From assembly GCF_026262505.1 (NCBI RefSeq), contig NC_067208.1:4597962-4661961 (forward strand): 64,000 nucleotides of DNA. The letters are read 5' to 3'. This stretch comes from Trichomonas vaginalis G3 (lineage: Eukaryota; Parabasalia; Trichomonadida; Trichomonadidae). Under the pieces are notes generated by a model. The model searched no databases and had not been told where the DNA came from. It saw only the letters and a program-made list of their open reading frames with translations. This document shows, in pieces, positions 55,271 through 63,942 of this stretch. The position numbers were made by a program, and so were the translations under genes. Each line of letters begins with the position of its first letter. Within the stretch, counting starts at the first letter, position 1.

Positions 55271-56158
55271 ATGAAGCATTTAATACATGACGTAGATGAA
55301 GACATGAATGAAACTACAGACAAACTTAACTCTTCTCTTATTCTTCCTTTCAGCAAAGATTATGAATTCTGTTCAAATGGCGTTTATTTCTATTGTGGAA
55401 AGATGGGTTCAGGTAAGACATTTAACCTCATTCGTCATATACTCATAACAGAGCGTTTAGGAAATGACTCATATTATGACCAAATCATTATATCAGCAAC
55501 TTCAGACTCTATGGATTCAACAGCGAAAACATTTATGTCAAAAGTTCAAGCCTCTGTCGTTAAAGTTCCAGACAGTGAACTCATTGAATTTCTTCAACGT
55601 TACATTCGACGTAAGAGGAAATATTATGCCATCGTAGAGTTCATACAGTCAGGAATGCAAAAGACTTCTGAGGAGATGGAAAGAATTATTGACAAACACC
55701 ACTTACGTCAATACTCAGGAGTTTACAATATGAAACGACTTACAAACTACATTCTGTCAAAACTTTCAAAATACCCCTTCAAAAAATATCCTTCAAACAC
55801 TCTGCTCGTTTGCGACGACTTCGCCGGAAAAGGTTTAGTTTCAAAGCCTGACTCACCATTAGCTAACATCATTACTAAAGTCAGACATTACCATTTAACT
55901 GTAGCAATACTTATGCAAACATGGAGGTTTTTAGCTTTAAACATAAAACGTCTCATAACTGACTTCGTTATCTTTCAAGGTTTCTCACGCTATGATATTG
56001 AACTCATTTGGAAACAGTCAGGTATAACATTACCTTTTGAAGAAATTTGGGAAGCATATAAGTCTCTCATCTCTCCTCGTTCATACCTTGAGATTCATAT
56101 CATGACTAATACCATTAAAGTCAAAAATATTCCATGGGAACGACCAACATTGTTTTAA
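55271..56158 (+). CDS. A32-like (HerA/FtsK) packaging ATPase, element 3
   Basis: A 295-residue protein. Walker A GKMGSGKT is at 43-50, Walker B NTLLVCDDFAG with D182/D183, and the VRHYHLTVAILMQTWRFL segment follows, then FVIFQGFSRYDIELIWKQ. The order matches 45464-46291, with sequence divergence that places element 3 in another lineage. Expected to pump the element's DNA into its capsid. Confidence 0.9.
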   Translation: MKHLIHDVDEDMNETTDKLNSSLILPFSKDYEFCSNGVYFYCGKMGSGKTFNLIRHILITERLGNDSYYDQIIISATSDSMDSTAKTFMSKVQASVVKVPDSELIEFLQRYIRRKRKYYAIVEFIQSGMQKTSEEMERIIDKHHLRQYSGVYNMKRLTNYILSKLSKYPFKKYPSNTLLVCDDFAGKGLVSKPDSPLANIITKVRHYHLTVAILMQTWRFLALNIKRLITDFVIFQGFSRYDIELIWKQSGITLPFEEIWEAYKSLISPRSYLEIHIMTNTIKVKNIPWERPTLF

Positions 56159-56556
56159 AGTTTAACCTTCAATTGACTGATGGTAAACAAATTCCATGCA
56201 TCTCTGTCGCCATTTCTGTTAATATTTTTGCTGTCATTCATATCATCCACTTCCCCATCCGTTAGCTTTTGAGGATATGCGTTAGAATAGCTGTTCTTAA
56301 ATGAAGGCTTTTCACCTTTGAGAGCATAAACTCTATAACTTTCTGCATACTTTATGTTTGAACCTCCTGAGCCATCATTGACATAAATTTTTATAGGCTT
56401 CCACTCTTTGTTCATGTTCCTGCTTCTTCCCTTAGCTCTTTTGTTCAGTAGTTCTACATCTTTATACACAGCTCCTGTCTCAGTGAATTCAACAATATTT
56501 TCATTCGTTAGCTTTACATTCAAACCCTTGTCGAGTATATTGTTCATTTCATACAT
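56155..56556 (-). CDS. Short relative of the 299-aa Maverick protein, element 3 (133 aa)
   Basis: Starts MYEMNNILDKGLNVKLTNEN; MNNILDKG at 56547 is an alternative. The longer frame upstream is rejected because it would overlap the divergent gene at 56582. IYVNDGSGGSNIKYAESYRV followed by KNSYSNAYPQKL corresponds to [16 protein letters not shown]...AYNERYP in 44524-45423. Its stop overlaps the ATPase stop by four bases. Function unknown, virion-cluster conserved. Confidence 0.6.
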   Translation of the reverse strand: MYEMNNILDKGLNVKLTNENIVEFTETGAVYKDVELLNKRAKGRSRNMNKEWKPIKIYVNDGSGGSNIKYAESYRVYALKGEKPSFKNSYSNAYPQKLTDGEVDDMNDSKNINRNGDRDAWNLFTISQLKVKL

Positions 56557-56581
56557 ATAAAAGGTTTTTATTCTATATGAA

Positions 56582-57196
56582 ATGAGAAGCAAATCCATCT
56601 TAGCTGGTGCCGTTAATGTTCCAATTGAACCAACATCAAATGTTGACTCACGAACGACAAACAATATTGTCATAAAGAACTATAGTTCGGAGTGTTTGAA
56701 AGAAAAAGAACCAGAACTTAAGTCGGTGAATTTAAACTTAGCTTCAAACGCTAACGCTACATCAGATGTTAAGTTAGAGTATCCACCACTGGACCAAATT
56801 CTTTCAAGAGAAGCCAACGACAACCCTTACACAAATGTTCAAACAAATCCTTCAGATAACGTAGACCATTACTTTCTTCAGTTATACCAAACAATTTTAC
56901 TCAAAGACGATAAGAAGCTTTTGACAAATCTTATAAGCAAGAACCAAATAATTCTAACAAAGGAGGACCTTGAAAATGTTATATCACGAATAACAGGGAA
57001 ACAATGTGTCATTGACTATCTCGACCCTGAAATCGAATGCTGTGGTCAAACTCCACTATTCATGAAAATAGGTAACATCCGCATCATTGAAACACCAGGA
57101 ACTACAGGAGTTGAGTTTAAATATAAATATTCGAATGAATATACAAAACTTTCAACAGAATATAAGCTTTGTTTGAAATATGTTTTAGTAAATTAA
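56582..57196 (+). CDS. Conserved Maverick protein (204 aa), element 3
   Basis: Homologue of the 219-residue protein at 43780-44439: DLENVISRITGKQCVIDYLD then PEIECCGQTPLFMKIGN corresponds to the block around DDEVSCCGTVAKINP, and both end in a short hydrophobic run. The N terminus is poorly conserved. It is divergently arranged with 56155-56556 over 25 bases. Function unknown. Confidence 0.68.
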   Translation: MRSKSILAGAVNVPIEPTSNVDSRTTNNIVIKNYSSECLKEKEPELKSVNLNLASNANATSDVKLEYPPLDQILSREANDNPYTNVQTNPSDNVDHYFLQLYQTILLKDDKKLLTNLISKNQIILTKEDLENVISRITGKQCVIDYLDPEIECCGQTPLFMKIGNIRIIETPGTTGVEFKYKYSNEYTKLSTEYKLCLKYVLVN

Positions 57197-57217
57197 AGCA
57201 GTCAGTCAAAAAAAATT

Positions 57218-57460
57218 TCAAGTTAGCAATTTGTAATATCTGTCCAAAACTTCTTCAACAGTATCGAACTCATCTTCATAATGCAAACCTAATCTTATTG
57301 ACTTGGTGCAGTTTTCACTAACACAATATTTTTCTGTTCTCTTGACTGACATAACTAACTCATTTGTTTCATCAAACAGCAACAACCAAAGTTCATGACC
57401 TAATACATAACATTCATACTTTATATTTTTAGCTCTGAGTTCTCTTGTAAGCTGTTGCAT
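57218..57460 (-). CDS. Hypothetical protein (80 aa), element 3
   Basis: MQQLTRELRAKNIKYECYVL and onward, ending DEFDTVEEVLDRYYKLLT. Its first 13 codons overlap the end of the upstream gene 57421-58185 in another frame. Contains two Cys pairs but no known motif. The compact overlap supports it being real. Confidence 0.55.
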   Translation of the reverse strand: MQQLTRELRAKNIKYECYVLGHELWLLLFDETNELVMSVKRTEKYCVSENCTKSIRLGLHYEDEFDTVEEVLDRYYKLLT

Positions 57461-58185
57461 TTAATATTTTCTAAAAAGTCAACTTCAACAGTCATTCGCA
57501 CTGGTGCCTTCAGTTCTACAGGCTCTCCTTGAAAGTCAACAAGTCTGAATTGCATGTCTTTCAAATTATGAGGACTAATGCGAACCCATTTACCTAAATG
57601 AGTTGCTATGACAGGAATGTTTGGAATGAACATTGAATTGACTGCATAACAGAAGGATTTATATTCTACTGAACCTTTACTATTAACTCCTGAAATGCCT
57701 GTGACATTAGCTATTTTTGACTCAATGTACAAACAATTGCCATAACATACATATGGAACAGATTTCATCTCAATCGTTTTGTCAACACTTTTCAAAGGAA
57801 ATGTCATATGGTATGCTCCCAGAAGCAATTGAACTCTATGACTCATTCGTGTTATCTTAAACTCCTTCACATAACTGAACTTCAATGTTCCCTCAGAAGA
57901 GAGTTCGACATCTATGTTGTCAATAGTTTCTTCATTTATGAGAGTATCTATGACTCCAGCAATTTTATCTATTCTATACCCAGCTCTGTTAGGAAATGTT
58001 ATAACACTTATTTTGTCATCTATTTCAATCTCTATGAAATCTGTTTCATCTGTTATGACAAAAGTTGCGATAGTATTGAAGTCAACAACTCTGAAAGCAA
58101 GCGCTTCATTCTGAAGACCTAAGTTTGTTTGTAGCTTTACTGTCCCGTATTCGTTTGGGTCTGTACTTTGCAAATAGAACAACAT
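57421..58185 (-). CDS. Penton-like single jelly-roll capsid protein candidate, element 3
   Basis: A 254-residue protein. MSHRVQLLLGAYHMTFPL, VCYGNCLYIESKIANVTGI and HNLKDMQFRLVDFQGEPVEL form the pattern I associate with Maverick penton-type proteins; the element 2 counterpart is 42574-43284. It would sit at capsid vertices. It is divergent from the fibre gene at 58203 with 17 bases between, fitting a vertex protein and its fibre being expressed together. Fold not computed. Confidence 0.65.
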   Translation of the reverse strand: MLFYLQSTDPNEYGTVKLQTNLGLQNEALAFRVVDFNTIATFVITDETDFIEIEIDDKISVITFPNRAGYRIDKIAGVIDTLINEETIDNIDVELSSEGTLKFSYVKEFKITRMSHRVQLLLGAYHMTFPLKSVDKTIEMKSVPYVCYGNCLYIESKIANVTGISGVNSKGSVEYKSFCYAVNSMFIPNIPVIATHLGKWVRISPHNLKDMQFRLVDFQGEPVELKAPVRMTVEVDFLENIKCNSLQENSELKI

Positions 58186-58202
58186 TTTATTCTCATTAAA
58201 AT

Positions 58203-61019
58203 ATGACTATTGCTGCATATGCGTATGAAACAAATGAAGCAAGAAGAGCACATGAACTAGTAAACGAAAACTCAACTTTAACCATTGAAGGCAATGATTT
58301 AGTCATTGACGATGGAAAAACTAAAAAAGTCATTGATTTCGATACTTTTAACACTTATGACCCATTCATTACAACAAGCAAAGTTCCTATCATAAATGAT
58401 GGAACGGTGCAATATATAAATTCTACAGTAGATGCCTCATTAGTGAAAGTATTAAATGTTCTCATTGAATTGTTAAAGAGCTTTCGATTTGACGACAACA
58501 TTAAATGCCTAAAGAATTTAGTCATGAATGAGAAACAAATTCTCGGCGTTGCTGGTAGCAGTAATGATGTACACCTTATGACATTAGAATATTATAACGA
58601 ACATAAAGATGAACTGAAAGGAGAGAAGGGTGACACCGGACCTCAAGGCGAAAACGGTTTGGATGGTGAAGATGGAAAGGATGGAAAAACTGCTAAATCA
58701 TGGATATGGAACCTTATAAATACTGGTTTAACAGCTGCTTCATATGGAGTTCTTCAATACCAAATCGGAAAGATATGGGCGGTACTTGGTGAAGAAGTTT
58801 TAGATGACGTTAAAAATGCTTTGAACTTCATTTCAAATGGTTCGGATACTATTAAAACTTTATCTGGTTGGATGCAAAAAACAAGGAGTCAAATAGATAC
58901 TGTAAGACGTATAGCAAACAATGCACGTACGGGATTGGATACTTTACGAGAAGCACAAAATACACTAAAGGAAGCAAATGATATTCTTGGCTCAGTATCA
59001 GACATGCATGAAGATTGGCTTAAAGGTATTGACAAATCTTTAAAAAATCACAGTCAGTCTATTGCTGACTACAAGAAAAGTATAGATTTTTTACATAGTG
59101 CTATGGACGTACATGATGGAAGCATAAGGAACTTACTTAATGCTAACAATAACTTACCAGGAACTATTAAAGCATTTATAAAGTCCTTTGTAAAACCTGG
59201 TGCTCTAACATTTAGGTCTTTGAGAGCAAGAGCATTGAAATCAAGAGATGCAGAAACTCCAACAGAACCTACAGAAGGAACTGAAACAACAGAAACTCCA
59301 GAAGAACCACCAAAACCAACAGCTAATGAAATATTGTTCGAATATTTTCCAAGGTACTCTGTTCTCATTGCATACATTCAAGAAATACTTAAGAAAGCAG
59401 ACTTGACTTTAGGAGATGATGAAAGTTCTGTATATCTTTCGTTCCAGTTTCAAATAGCAGAACTTTTGAGACAGATATGCTTAATGTATGACAACATCTC
59501 TGATTTCACAAGATATGATGACGACCATGACCCCGAACACGGTGAAGAAGAAGTTTTACAAACATCCATTAAGACAGGAAAGGTTTTAACACAAAGTCTC
59601 ATTATTGACACCAAAGATGGTGAAGTGGATGTTCTTCAAGAGCTGAAGAAAAATACTTCTGAAGGAGGTGGTGGTAGGCATGAACTTGAAATAAATGAGA
59701 TAGAAGAGAAATTAGCCGAAAAGGCAGATAAAAACCATGTTCATTATATAAGTTCAGATGAACAGATTATAACGGATTATCATGGATATCTAACACAGGA
59801 TGAAGAAGTGAAGACGAAAGATGTTAATGAAAGAAGATATAAATTCATTCGTGCTAAAGGTTATGACATACGCTGTACTGTACAGTATGACACAGGTAAA
59901 GCACCAGAAGCATTTGGTTATAACAATGAAATTTATGCTTCATACTTCTTTGTTAACGGTGTATTAGTTGAACCAAGATTTACATTGAGAATAAGTAGAA
60001 AAATAACGTTTGAAGATGCTATTAAAAGTAAAGCTGACAAAGATGAACTTGACGCAACGAACAAAGTTTTGAAATCTCATAAACACAATATCTCCGATAT
60101 AAATGAACTTCAGGCTACGTTAGATAAAAAAGCAGATAAAGAACATACACATGAATCCTTCACTACTGTTAGAGCAGACGACATAATATTGAACTATACC
60201 CTTGGTTCAAGTGCACCTTTAGAGAATCCAAGTACAAGCGTAAAAGATACACTAAACTCCTTAAATAACAAATGTATGAATATCGAAGGTCATGTCAGAA
60301 ACTTTGAAACACATGAACTACCAGCAATGTTAGATAAGAAAGCTGACAAAGAACATACACATAACTCCTTCTCAACTGTTAGAGCAGACGACATAATATT
60401 GAACTATACTTTAGGTTCAAGTGCACCTTTAGAGAATCCAAGTACAAGCGTAAAAGATACACTAAACTCCTTAGATAACAGATGTATGAACATTGAAGGT
60501 CATGCCAGAAACTTTGAAGCATATGAACTACCAACAATGTTAGATAAGAAAGCAGACAAAACAGAGCTTCAAACAATGAAGACTGAAATATTTCAAACCA
60601 TATATCCTGTTGGTTCTATTTATACGTCAATGAACTCAACAAATCCAGCAAGTGTTTTAGGTTTTGGTGAATGGAAGCAGATTGTAGACAAATTCTTATA
60701 CTGTGCTAAATATTCAAAGCAAACAGGAGGCTCAAAGAAAATTAAAGAAGCAAACCTTCCACCGCACACTCATACAGGAACGACAAACTTTTCTGGCGAC
60801 CATATACACTCATTAAGAGACCATCCATTATACAACTCAGAATATGAAGCTGGCAATGACGTTTTATCTCCATCTTATAACAATTCAGCAAAAAAGACTT
60901 TTCGACAAACTGAACCAGGAGGAAATCATTCACACACTTTCACAACAAATCCAACAGGCTCGGGTGCAGATTATATGCCACCATTTGTGACTGTATTCGC
61001 ATGGTACCGCGTTCAATGA
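58203..61019 (+). CDS. Large fibre protein with collagen-like stretch and tail-collar-like tip
   Basis: A 938-residue protein. An N-terminal attachment-like domain (1-135) leads to a short collagen-like Gly-X-Y run at about 140-160 (GEKGDTGPQGENGLDGEDGK), a long coiled-coil shaft (SQIDTVRRIANNARTGLDTL), a Pro/Thr linker (TPTEPTEGTETTETPEEPPK) and a second region with KADK heptads. Bases 60123-60332 and 60333-60542 form a 210-bp tandem duplication (70 residues each). The tip has YPVGSIYTSMNS, LPPHTHTGTTN, GNHSHTFTTNPTG and DYMPPFVTVFAWYRV. Likely the receptor-binding spike of the particle, by analogy with phage fibres. Confidence 0.86.
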   Translation: MTIAAYAYETNEARRAHELVNENSTLTIEGNDLVIDDGKTKKVIDFDTFNTYDPFITTSKVPIINDGTVQYINSTVDASLVKVLNVLIELLKSFRFDDNIKCLKNLVMNEKQILGVAGSSNDVHLMTLEYYNEHKDELKGEKGDTGPQGENGLDGEDGKDGKTAKSWIWNLINTGLTAASYGVLQYQIGKIWAVLGEEVLDDVKNALNFISNGSDTIKTLSGWMQKTRSQIDTVRRIANNARTGLDTLREAQNTLKEANDILGSVSDMHEDWLKGIDKSLKNHSQSIADYKKSIDFLHSAMDVHDGSIRNLLNANNNLPGTIKAFIKSFVKPGALTFRSLRARALKSRDAETPTEPTEGTETTETPEEPPKPTANEILFEYFPRYSVLIAYIQEILKKADLTLGDDESSVYLSFQFQIAELLRQICLMYDNISDFTRYDDDHDPEHGEEEVLQTSIKTGKVLTQSLIIDTKDGEVDVLQELKKNTSEGGGGRHELEINEIEEKLAEKADKNHVHYISSDEQIITDYHGYLTQDEEVKTKDVNERRYKFIRAKGYDIRCTVQYDTGKAPEAFGYNNEIYASYFFVNGVLVEPRFTLRISRKITFEDAIKSKADKDELDATNKVLKSHKHNISDINELQATLDKKADKEHTHESFTTVRADDIILNYTLGSSAPLENPSTSVKDTLNSLNNKCMNIEGHVRNFETHELPAMLDKKADKEHTHNSFSTVRADDIILNYTLGSSAPLENPSTSVKDTLNSLDNRCMNIEGHARNFEAYELPTMLDKKADKTELQTMKTEIFQTIYPVGSIYTSMNSTNPASVLGFGEWKQIVDKFLYCAKYSKQTGGSKKIKEANLPPHTHTGTTNFSGDHIHSLRDHPLYNSEYEAGNDVLSPSYNNSAKKTFRQTEPGGNHSHTFTTNPTGSGADYMPPFVTVFAWYRVQ
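60123..60542 (+). repeat. 210-bp tandem duplication inside fibre gene
   Basis: Two in-frame copies starting at GATAAAAAAGC (60123) and GATAAGAAAGC (60333), with a third partial start at 60543. They are almost identical in DNA, so the duplication is recent or homogenised. Confidence 0.85.
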
Positions 61020-61059
61020 ACGCGCTTGAGCCTAGAATAAAATCTTTAACTTTTCATAA

Positions 61060-62145
61060 ATGAGCATGAAAGAAGTATTCGAACAACATCCATGGAGGTC
61101 ATTTAAGAAGTTCAATGAAGCTGCAAAAAGTTGGGGATTTACTAACAGAGCTGAAGTGAAAAGGTTCTTTGACAAAAATGTTGTACATCAAACAAAAATA
61201 AACCCTTACGACTACTTTTTACCAATTTACTCCAACACTCCTGACGCATACCAATTTGACACTCTCATTCAAAGCAGAAAAGGAGGACATAAACCATTCC
61301 TCATCTTCATTAATGTTAACACTCGCAAAGCATATGCATATCCAATGAGGAATAAAGGAACTCGTGAAGTGTTAAGAGTTTTACAAAAGTTTGTAGCAGA
61401 ACATAGCCCAAGTACTTTAACATCAGACCAAGACAGTGCATACCTCAGCAATGAAATCACAGATTTTCTCATTAAGCATAACATAACTCACTACACTACT
61501 GAAGACCATAACCATAACATACTCGGCATCATAAACCGCTTCATAAGGACTCTCAGAGATTTAAATCAAGAGCGAGACTTTACCGAAGAAACAATGAAAC
61601 ATTTTCTCGAAGTATATAATTCCTCAACACATTCTACAACAGGACATACACCAAATTCAATGACACAACAACAAGAAGAAAAGTATATACAAAAGAAACG
61701 AAGTCAAACACAAAATATCAGAAATTCAACACAATTTACCCTCATTCCTGGTACAAAAGTTCGTGTAGTTCTTGACGACAAACCGTTGACAAAGAAACGT
61801 TTAAGGTTAAGTCGAAATTATTATATCGTAGACTCTACGCAAGGTAATGGATATCTTATAAAAGCTGCCGACGACTCTATTGCGTTTTATCCTCGTCATA
61901 AATTAGTCGAAAGTAGTAATGGCAAACTTGCTGAAACCATTGACGAAGCAAAGCGAGGAGTGGTTATTGAAATACTTGGCTATAATATAAACGATGACAC
62001 TTATAAAGTAAGATATGAAGGAGGTGTTGAAGATGTTATACCATCTAAGAACTTGAGAGAGTCAAAGCCAACACATCTGGGACCATTAGAGCGGGAGTAC
62101 TGGAAAGACAAAAATATGCCAGAAAGAATAAGAAAATTCTTCTAA
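61060..62145 (+). CDS. Retroviral-type integrase with chromodomain-like C terminus, element 3
   Basis: A 361-residue protein. The rve core has D67 (YQFDTLIQ) and D123 (TSDQDSAYLS); at the position of the catalytic glutamate, 35 residues on, the sequence is N159 in GIINRFIRTLRDLN. A TGHTPNSM segment and a basic SH3-like part (DDKPLTKKRLRLSRNYY) follow. KRGVVIEILGYNINDDTYKV then RYEGGVEDVIPSKNL is chromodomain-like. The Asn may lower or abolish catalysis unless another acidic residue serves. It would integrate element 3. It lies just after the fibre gene with its own short leader. Confidence 0.85.
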   Translation: MSMKEVFEQHPWRSFKKFNEAAKSWGFTNRAEVKRFFDKNVVHQTKINPYDYFLPIYSNTPDAYQFDTLIQSRKGGHKPFLIFINVNTRKAYAYPMRNKGTREVLRVLQKFVAEHSPSTLTSDQDSAYLSNEITDFLIKHNITHYTTEDHNHNILGIINRFIRTLRDLNQERDFTEETMKHFLEVYNSSTHSTTGHTPNSMTQQQEEKYIQKKRSQTQNIRNSTQFTLIPGTKVRVVLDDKPLTKKRLRLSRNYYIVDSTQGNGYLIKAADDSIAFYPRHKLVESSNGKLAETIDEAKRGVVIEILGYNINDDTYKVRYEGGVEDVIPSKNLRESKPTHLGPLEREYWKDKNMPERIRKFF

Positions 62146-62350
62146 ACTAAATATATTTTATGTCTGAAGTTAATTAGTTAATAATGTAGCGGATGAACTG
62201 CAGAAATATATTTTAGGGTAGATGGTTAGATCTAACCCGATATCTAACCTCATTTCTACCCCCATGAATTTTCATGAATTTCCTTAAGATAGAAAAAATA
62301 AAGTTAGTTTTATTTTTATTTATTTTTTTATTTTGTATGTAAGAACAGAA
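62146..62350. promoter_or_regulatory. Regulatory spacer upstream of KilA-N gene, element 3
   Basis: Contains TAGGGTAGATGGTTAGATCTA at 62214-62234 (quoted in part), the 14-bp palindrome at 62224-62237 with half sites every 12 bases (TCTAACC, TCTACC), then AATAAAGTTAGTTTT, a T-rich run and TATGTAAGAACAG before ATG. The same pieces occur around the element 2 KilA-N gene. Confidence 0.65.
62224..62237. promoter_or_regulatory. Operator-like palindrome GGTTAGATCTAACC, element 3
   Basis: Identical to 37779-37792. Followed by CGATA-TCTAACC-TCATT-TCTACC, so half sites recur with a 12-base period. Confidence 0.65.
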
Positions 62351-63178
62351 ATGTCAACATTAGAGAACACAACAACTGCTATCGTTCATGAAGCCATAAA
62401 TGAAGAATACGAATACATACAGTATAACAAACAATTGAGACTCATTCGTTCAGTCAAAGATGACATGTACCAAATGCAAAGTATAATGAACGCTCTTCGT
62501 TCTACAAAGCAAGCATATCATTGGTTTGAAAACCAACAGACAAAAGAACTTTTAGAAGAATTTCCTCATAGGATTGCTTCCCTCGGAAAACCGAGAGAAG
62601 AGATTCCGTACGAAAATCGCAAGAATTTGGCTCCTGGTTTGAAAGGTTATTATGTTCATAGACTTTTAGTAAACGCTGTAGCAATGTGGGCTTCACCTCG
62701 TTATGCTTGTTATATTTTCATGATGTTAGATGAACTATATAAAGCAGAACGTGGAGAGATGGAAAAGAAACTTCAAGCAAAAGATGAAGTCATTGAATCC
62801 AAAGACAAAAGCATACAGAAAAGCATACCGCGTTCAGTACCAAAAGGAAAGGAAAAGAGTTATAAGTATATGATATATACTGAAGAGTTGGAGAAAGAAG
62901 AAGATAAAGATATGGTTATGTTACATTTAGTCAGAAGAAACAACAAGAGCTTTTATGACTTAGCTAAGATATATAAATCTGACAGAAACTGGTTCTATCG
63001 TGAAAACTTACCGATTTCAATGACACCGAATGAGCAAATAAAGGAAATTGTCAAAAATACTCTTCCTCAAACACACTATGACATCAAAGGTTGTACAATA
63101 CTTACATTCAAAGAAGACTTAACATTATTGAAGGAAAAAATAACAGAATATTTCGATAACTTCAAAGAGGAAGAATAA
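62351..63178 (+). CDS. KilA-N-like protein, element 3
   Basis: A 275-residue protein from MSTLENTTTAIVHE. A divergent KilA-N domain includes YHWFENQQTKELLEEF and GLKGYYVHRLLVNAVAMWAS followed by PRYACYIFMMLDEL, which parallels YIHPDLVHFVAEWCSVKYAF in the element 2 protein. A Lys/Glu coiled coil and a C-terminal domain (KYMIYTEELEKEEDKDMVML) follow. It shares leader and operator-like sequence with the element 2 gene. Likely a DNA-binding regulator. Confidence 0.75.
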   Translation: MSTLENTTTAIVHEAINEEYEYIQYNKQLRLIRSVKDDMYQMQSIMNALRSTKQAYHWFENQQTKELLEEFPHRIASLGKPREEIPYENRKNLAPGLKGYYVHRLLVNAVAMWASPRYACYIFMMLDELYKAERGEMEKKLQAKDEVIESKDKSIQKSIPRSVPKGKEKSYKYMIYTEELEKEEDKDMVMLHLVRRNNKSFYDLAKIYKSDRNWFYRENLPISMTPNEQIKEIVKNTLPQTHYDIKGCTILTFKEDLTLLKEKITEYFDNFKEEE

Positions 63179-63234
63179 AAAAATCTAAGCTAATTTTATT
63201 TTTTTTTATAAAATATTATCTCATATGAAAGAAC

Positions 63235-63450
63235 ATGAATTTAGAATATTCGGAACTCATGACAGAAGAAGAGAACGAACAACATGTAAAAGATTATGCA
63301 AAATTTCTGAAGACATACAAAGCATTTAAACAATATCTAAATGCTTCTAAAGATTATGCAAAATTTCTGAAGGTATATAAAGCTTATGAAAAAGCGTATG
63401 AAAAGTTTATACATTGGGGAATTGTTGTAAAATATCCATATGAAGACTAA
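63235..63450 (+). CDS. Small hypothetical protein with internal repeat (71 aa), element 3
   Basis: MNLEYSELMTEEENEQHVKD and onward; the segment KDYAKFLKxYKA occurs twice (residues about 19-30 and 39-50). Helical and Tyr/Lys-rich. It is preceded by a T-rich leader. Function unknown. Confidence 0.5.
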   Translation: MNLEYSELMTEEENEQHVKDYAKFLKTYKAFKQYLNASKDYAKFLKVYKAYEKAYEKFIHWGIVVKYPYED

Positions 63451-63468
63451 CCAAAAATATATTTTTGC

Positions 63469-63942
63469 TTAAATAGCTTCAGGGTCTATTTCTTCAACCA
63501 TTTCACTTCCTTCGTCAATGTCAATAGAAGCTTCTTCAACCTTTGGTAAGAATTTCTGTATAACATCTTTTTTTGTTATTGTTTTCAGAGATGAAGGATA
63601 ATATTTCACATTTGTTTCACCTTTCTTATATTCTTTCTGTTCGGAAAGATTTAAAGCAATACTGAAGAAGTCAACGTTAGAGTTCTTTATAACAGTATAG
63701 TGTGTATCTTTGACATTCACGAAGAAACCCTTTTGTTTCAAAACTACTGCTAACTCTTGTGAAGTATAACGTTTGCGGTCAATGACGATAGCTAATGGTC
63801 TGACATACTGACCGAACTTAGATTCTTTCACAAACTTCTTGTTAAAGATAACATTAACGTTTGCAGCAACATTGAACTCATTCTTGATGGCAGTAGCAAG
63901 AGCATTGTATGAAAAGAACTTGCAATCTTGCATGTGTTTCAT
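63469..63942 (-). CDS. Hypothetical protein (157 aa), element 3
   Basis: MKHMQDCKFFSYNALATAIK and onward to an acidic end (EEASIDIDEGSEMVEEIDPE). A central part (RPLAIVIDRKRYTSQELAVV) looks alpha/beta. Upstream on its strand is the Maverick T-rich leader (AAGTTATTTTTCAAAATAAT) close to the window edge. No family recognised. Confidence 0.6.
   Translation of the reverse strand: MKHMQDCKFFSYNALATAIKNEFNVAANVNVIFNKKFVKESKFGQYVRPLAIVIDRKRYTSQELAVVLKQKGFFVNVKDTHYTVIKNSNVDFFSIALNLSEQKEYKKGETNVKYYPSSLKTITKKDVIQKFLPKVEEASIDIDEGSEMVEEIDPEAI

Noticed and set aside
54373-55356. Longer form of the 293-aa capsid-type gene
   Set aside because: It would overlap the first 86 bases of the divergent ATPase gene; ATG 55254 gives a clean divergent pair.
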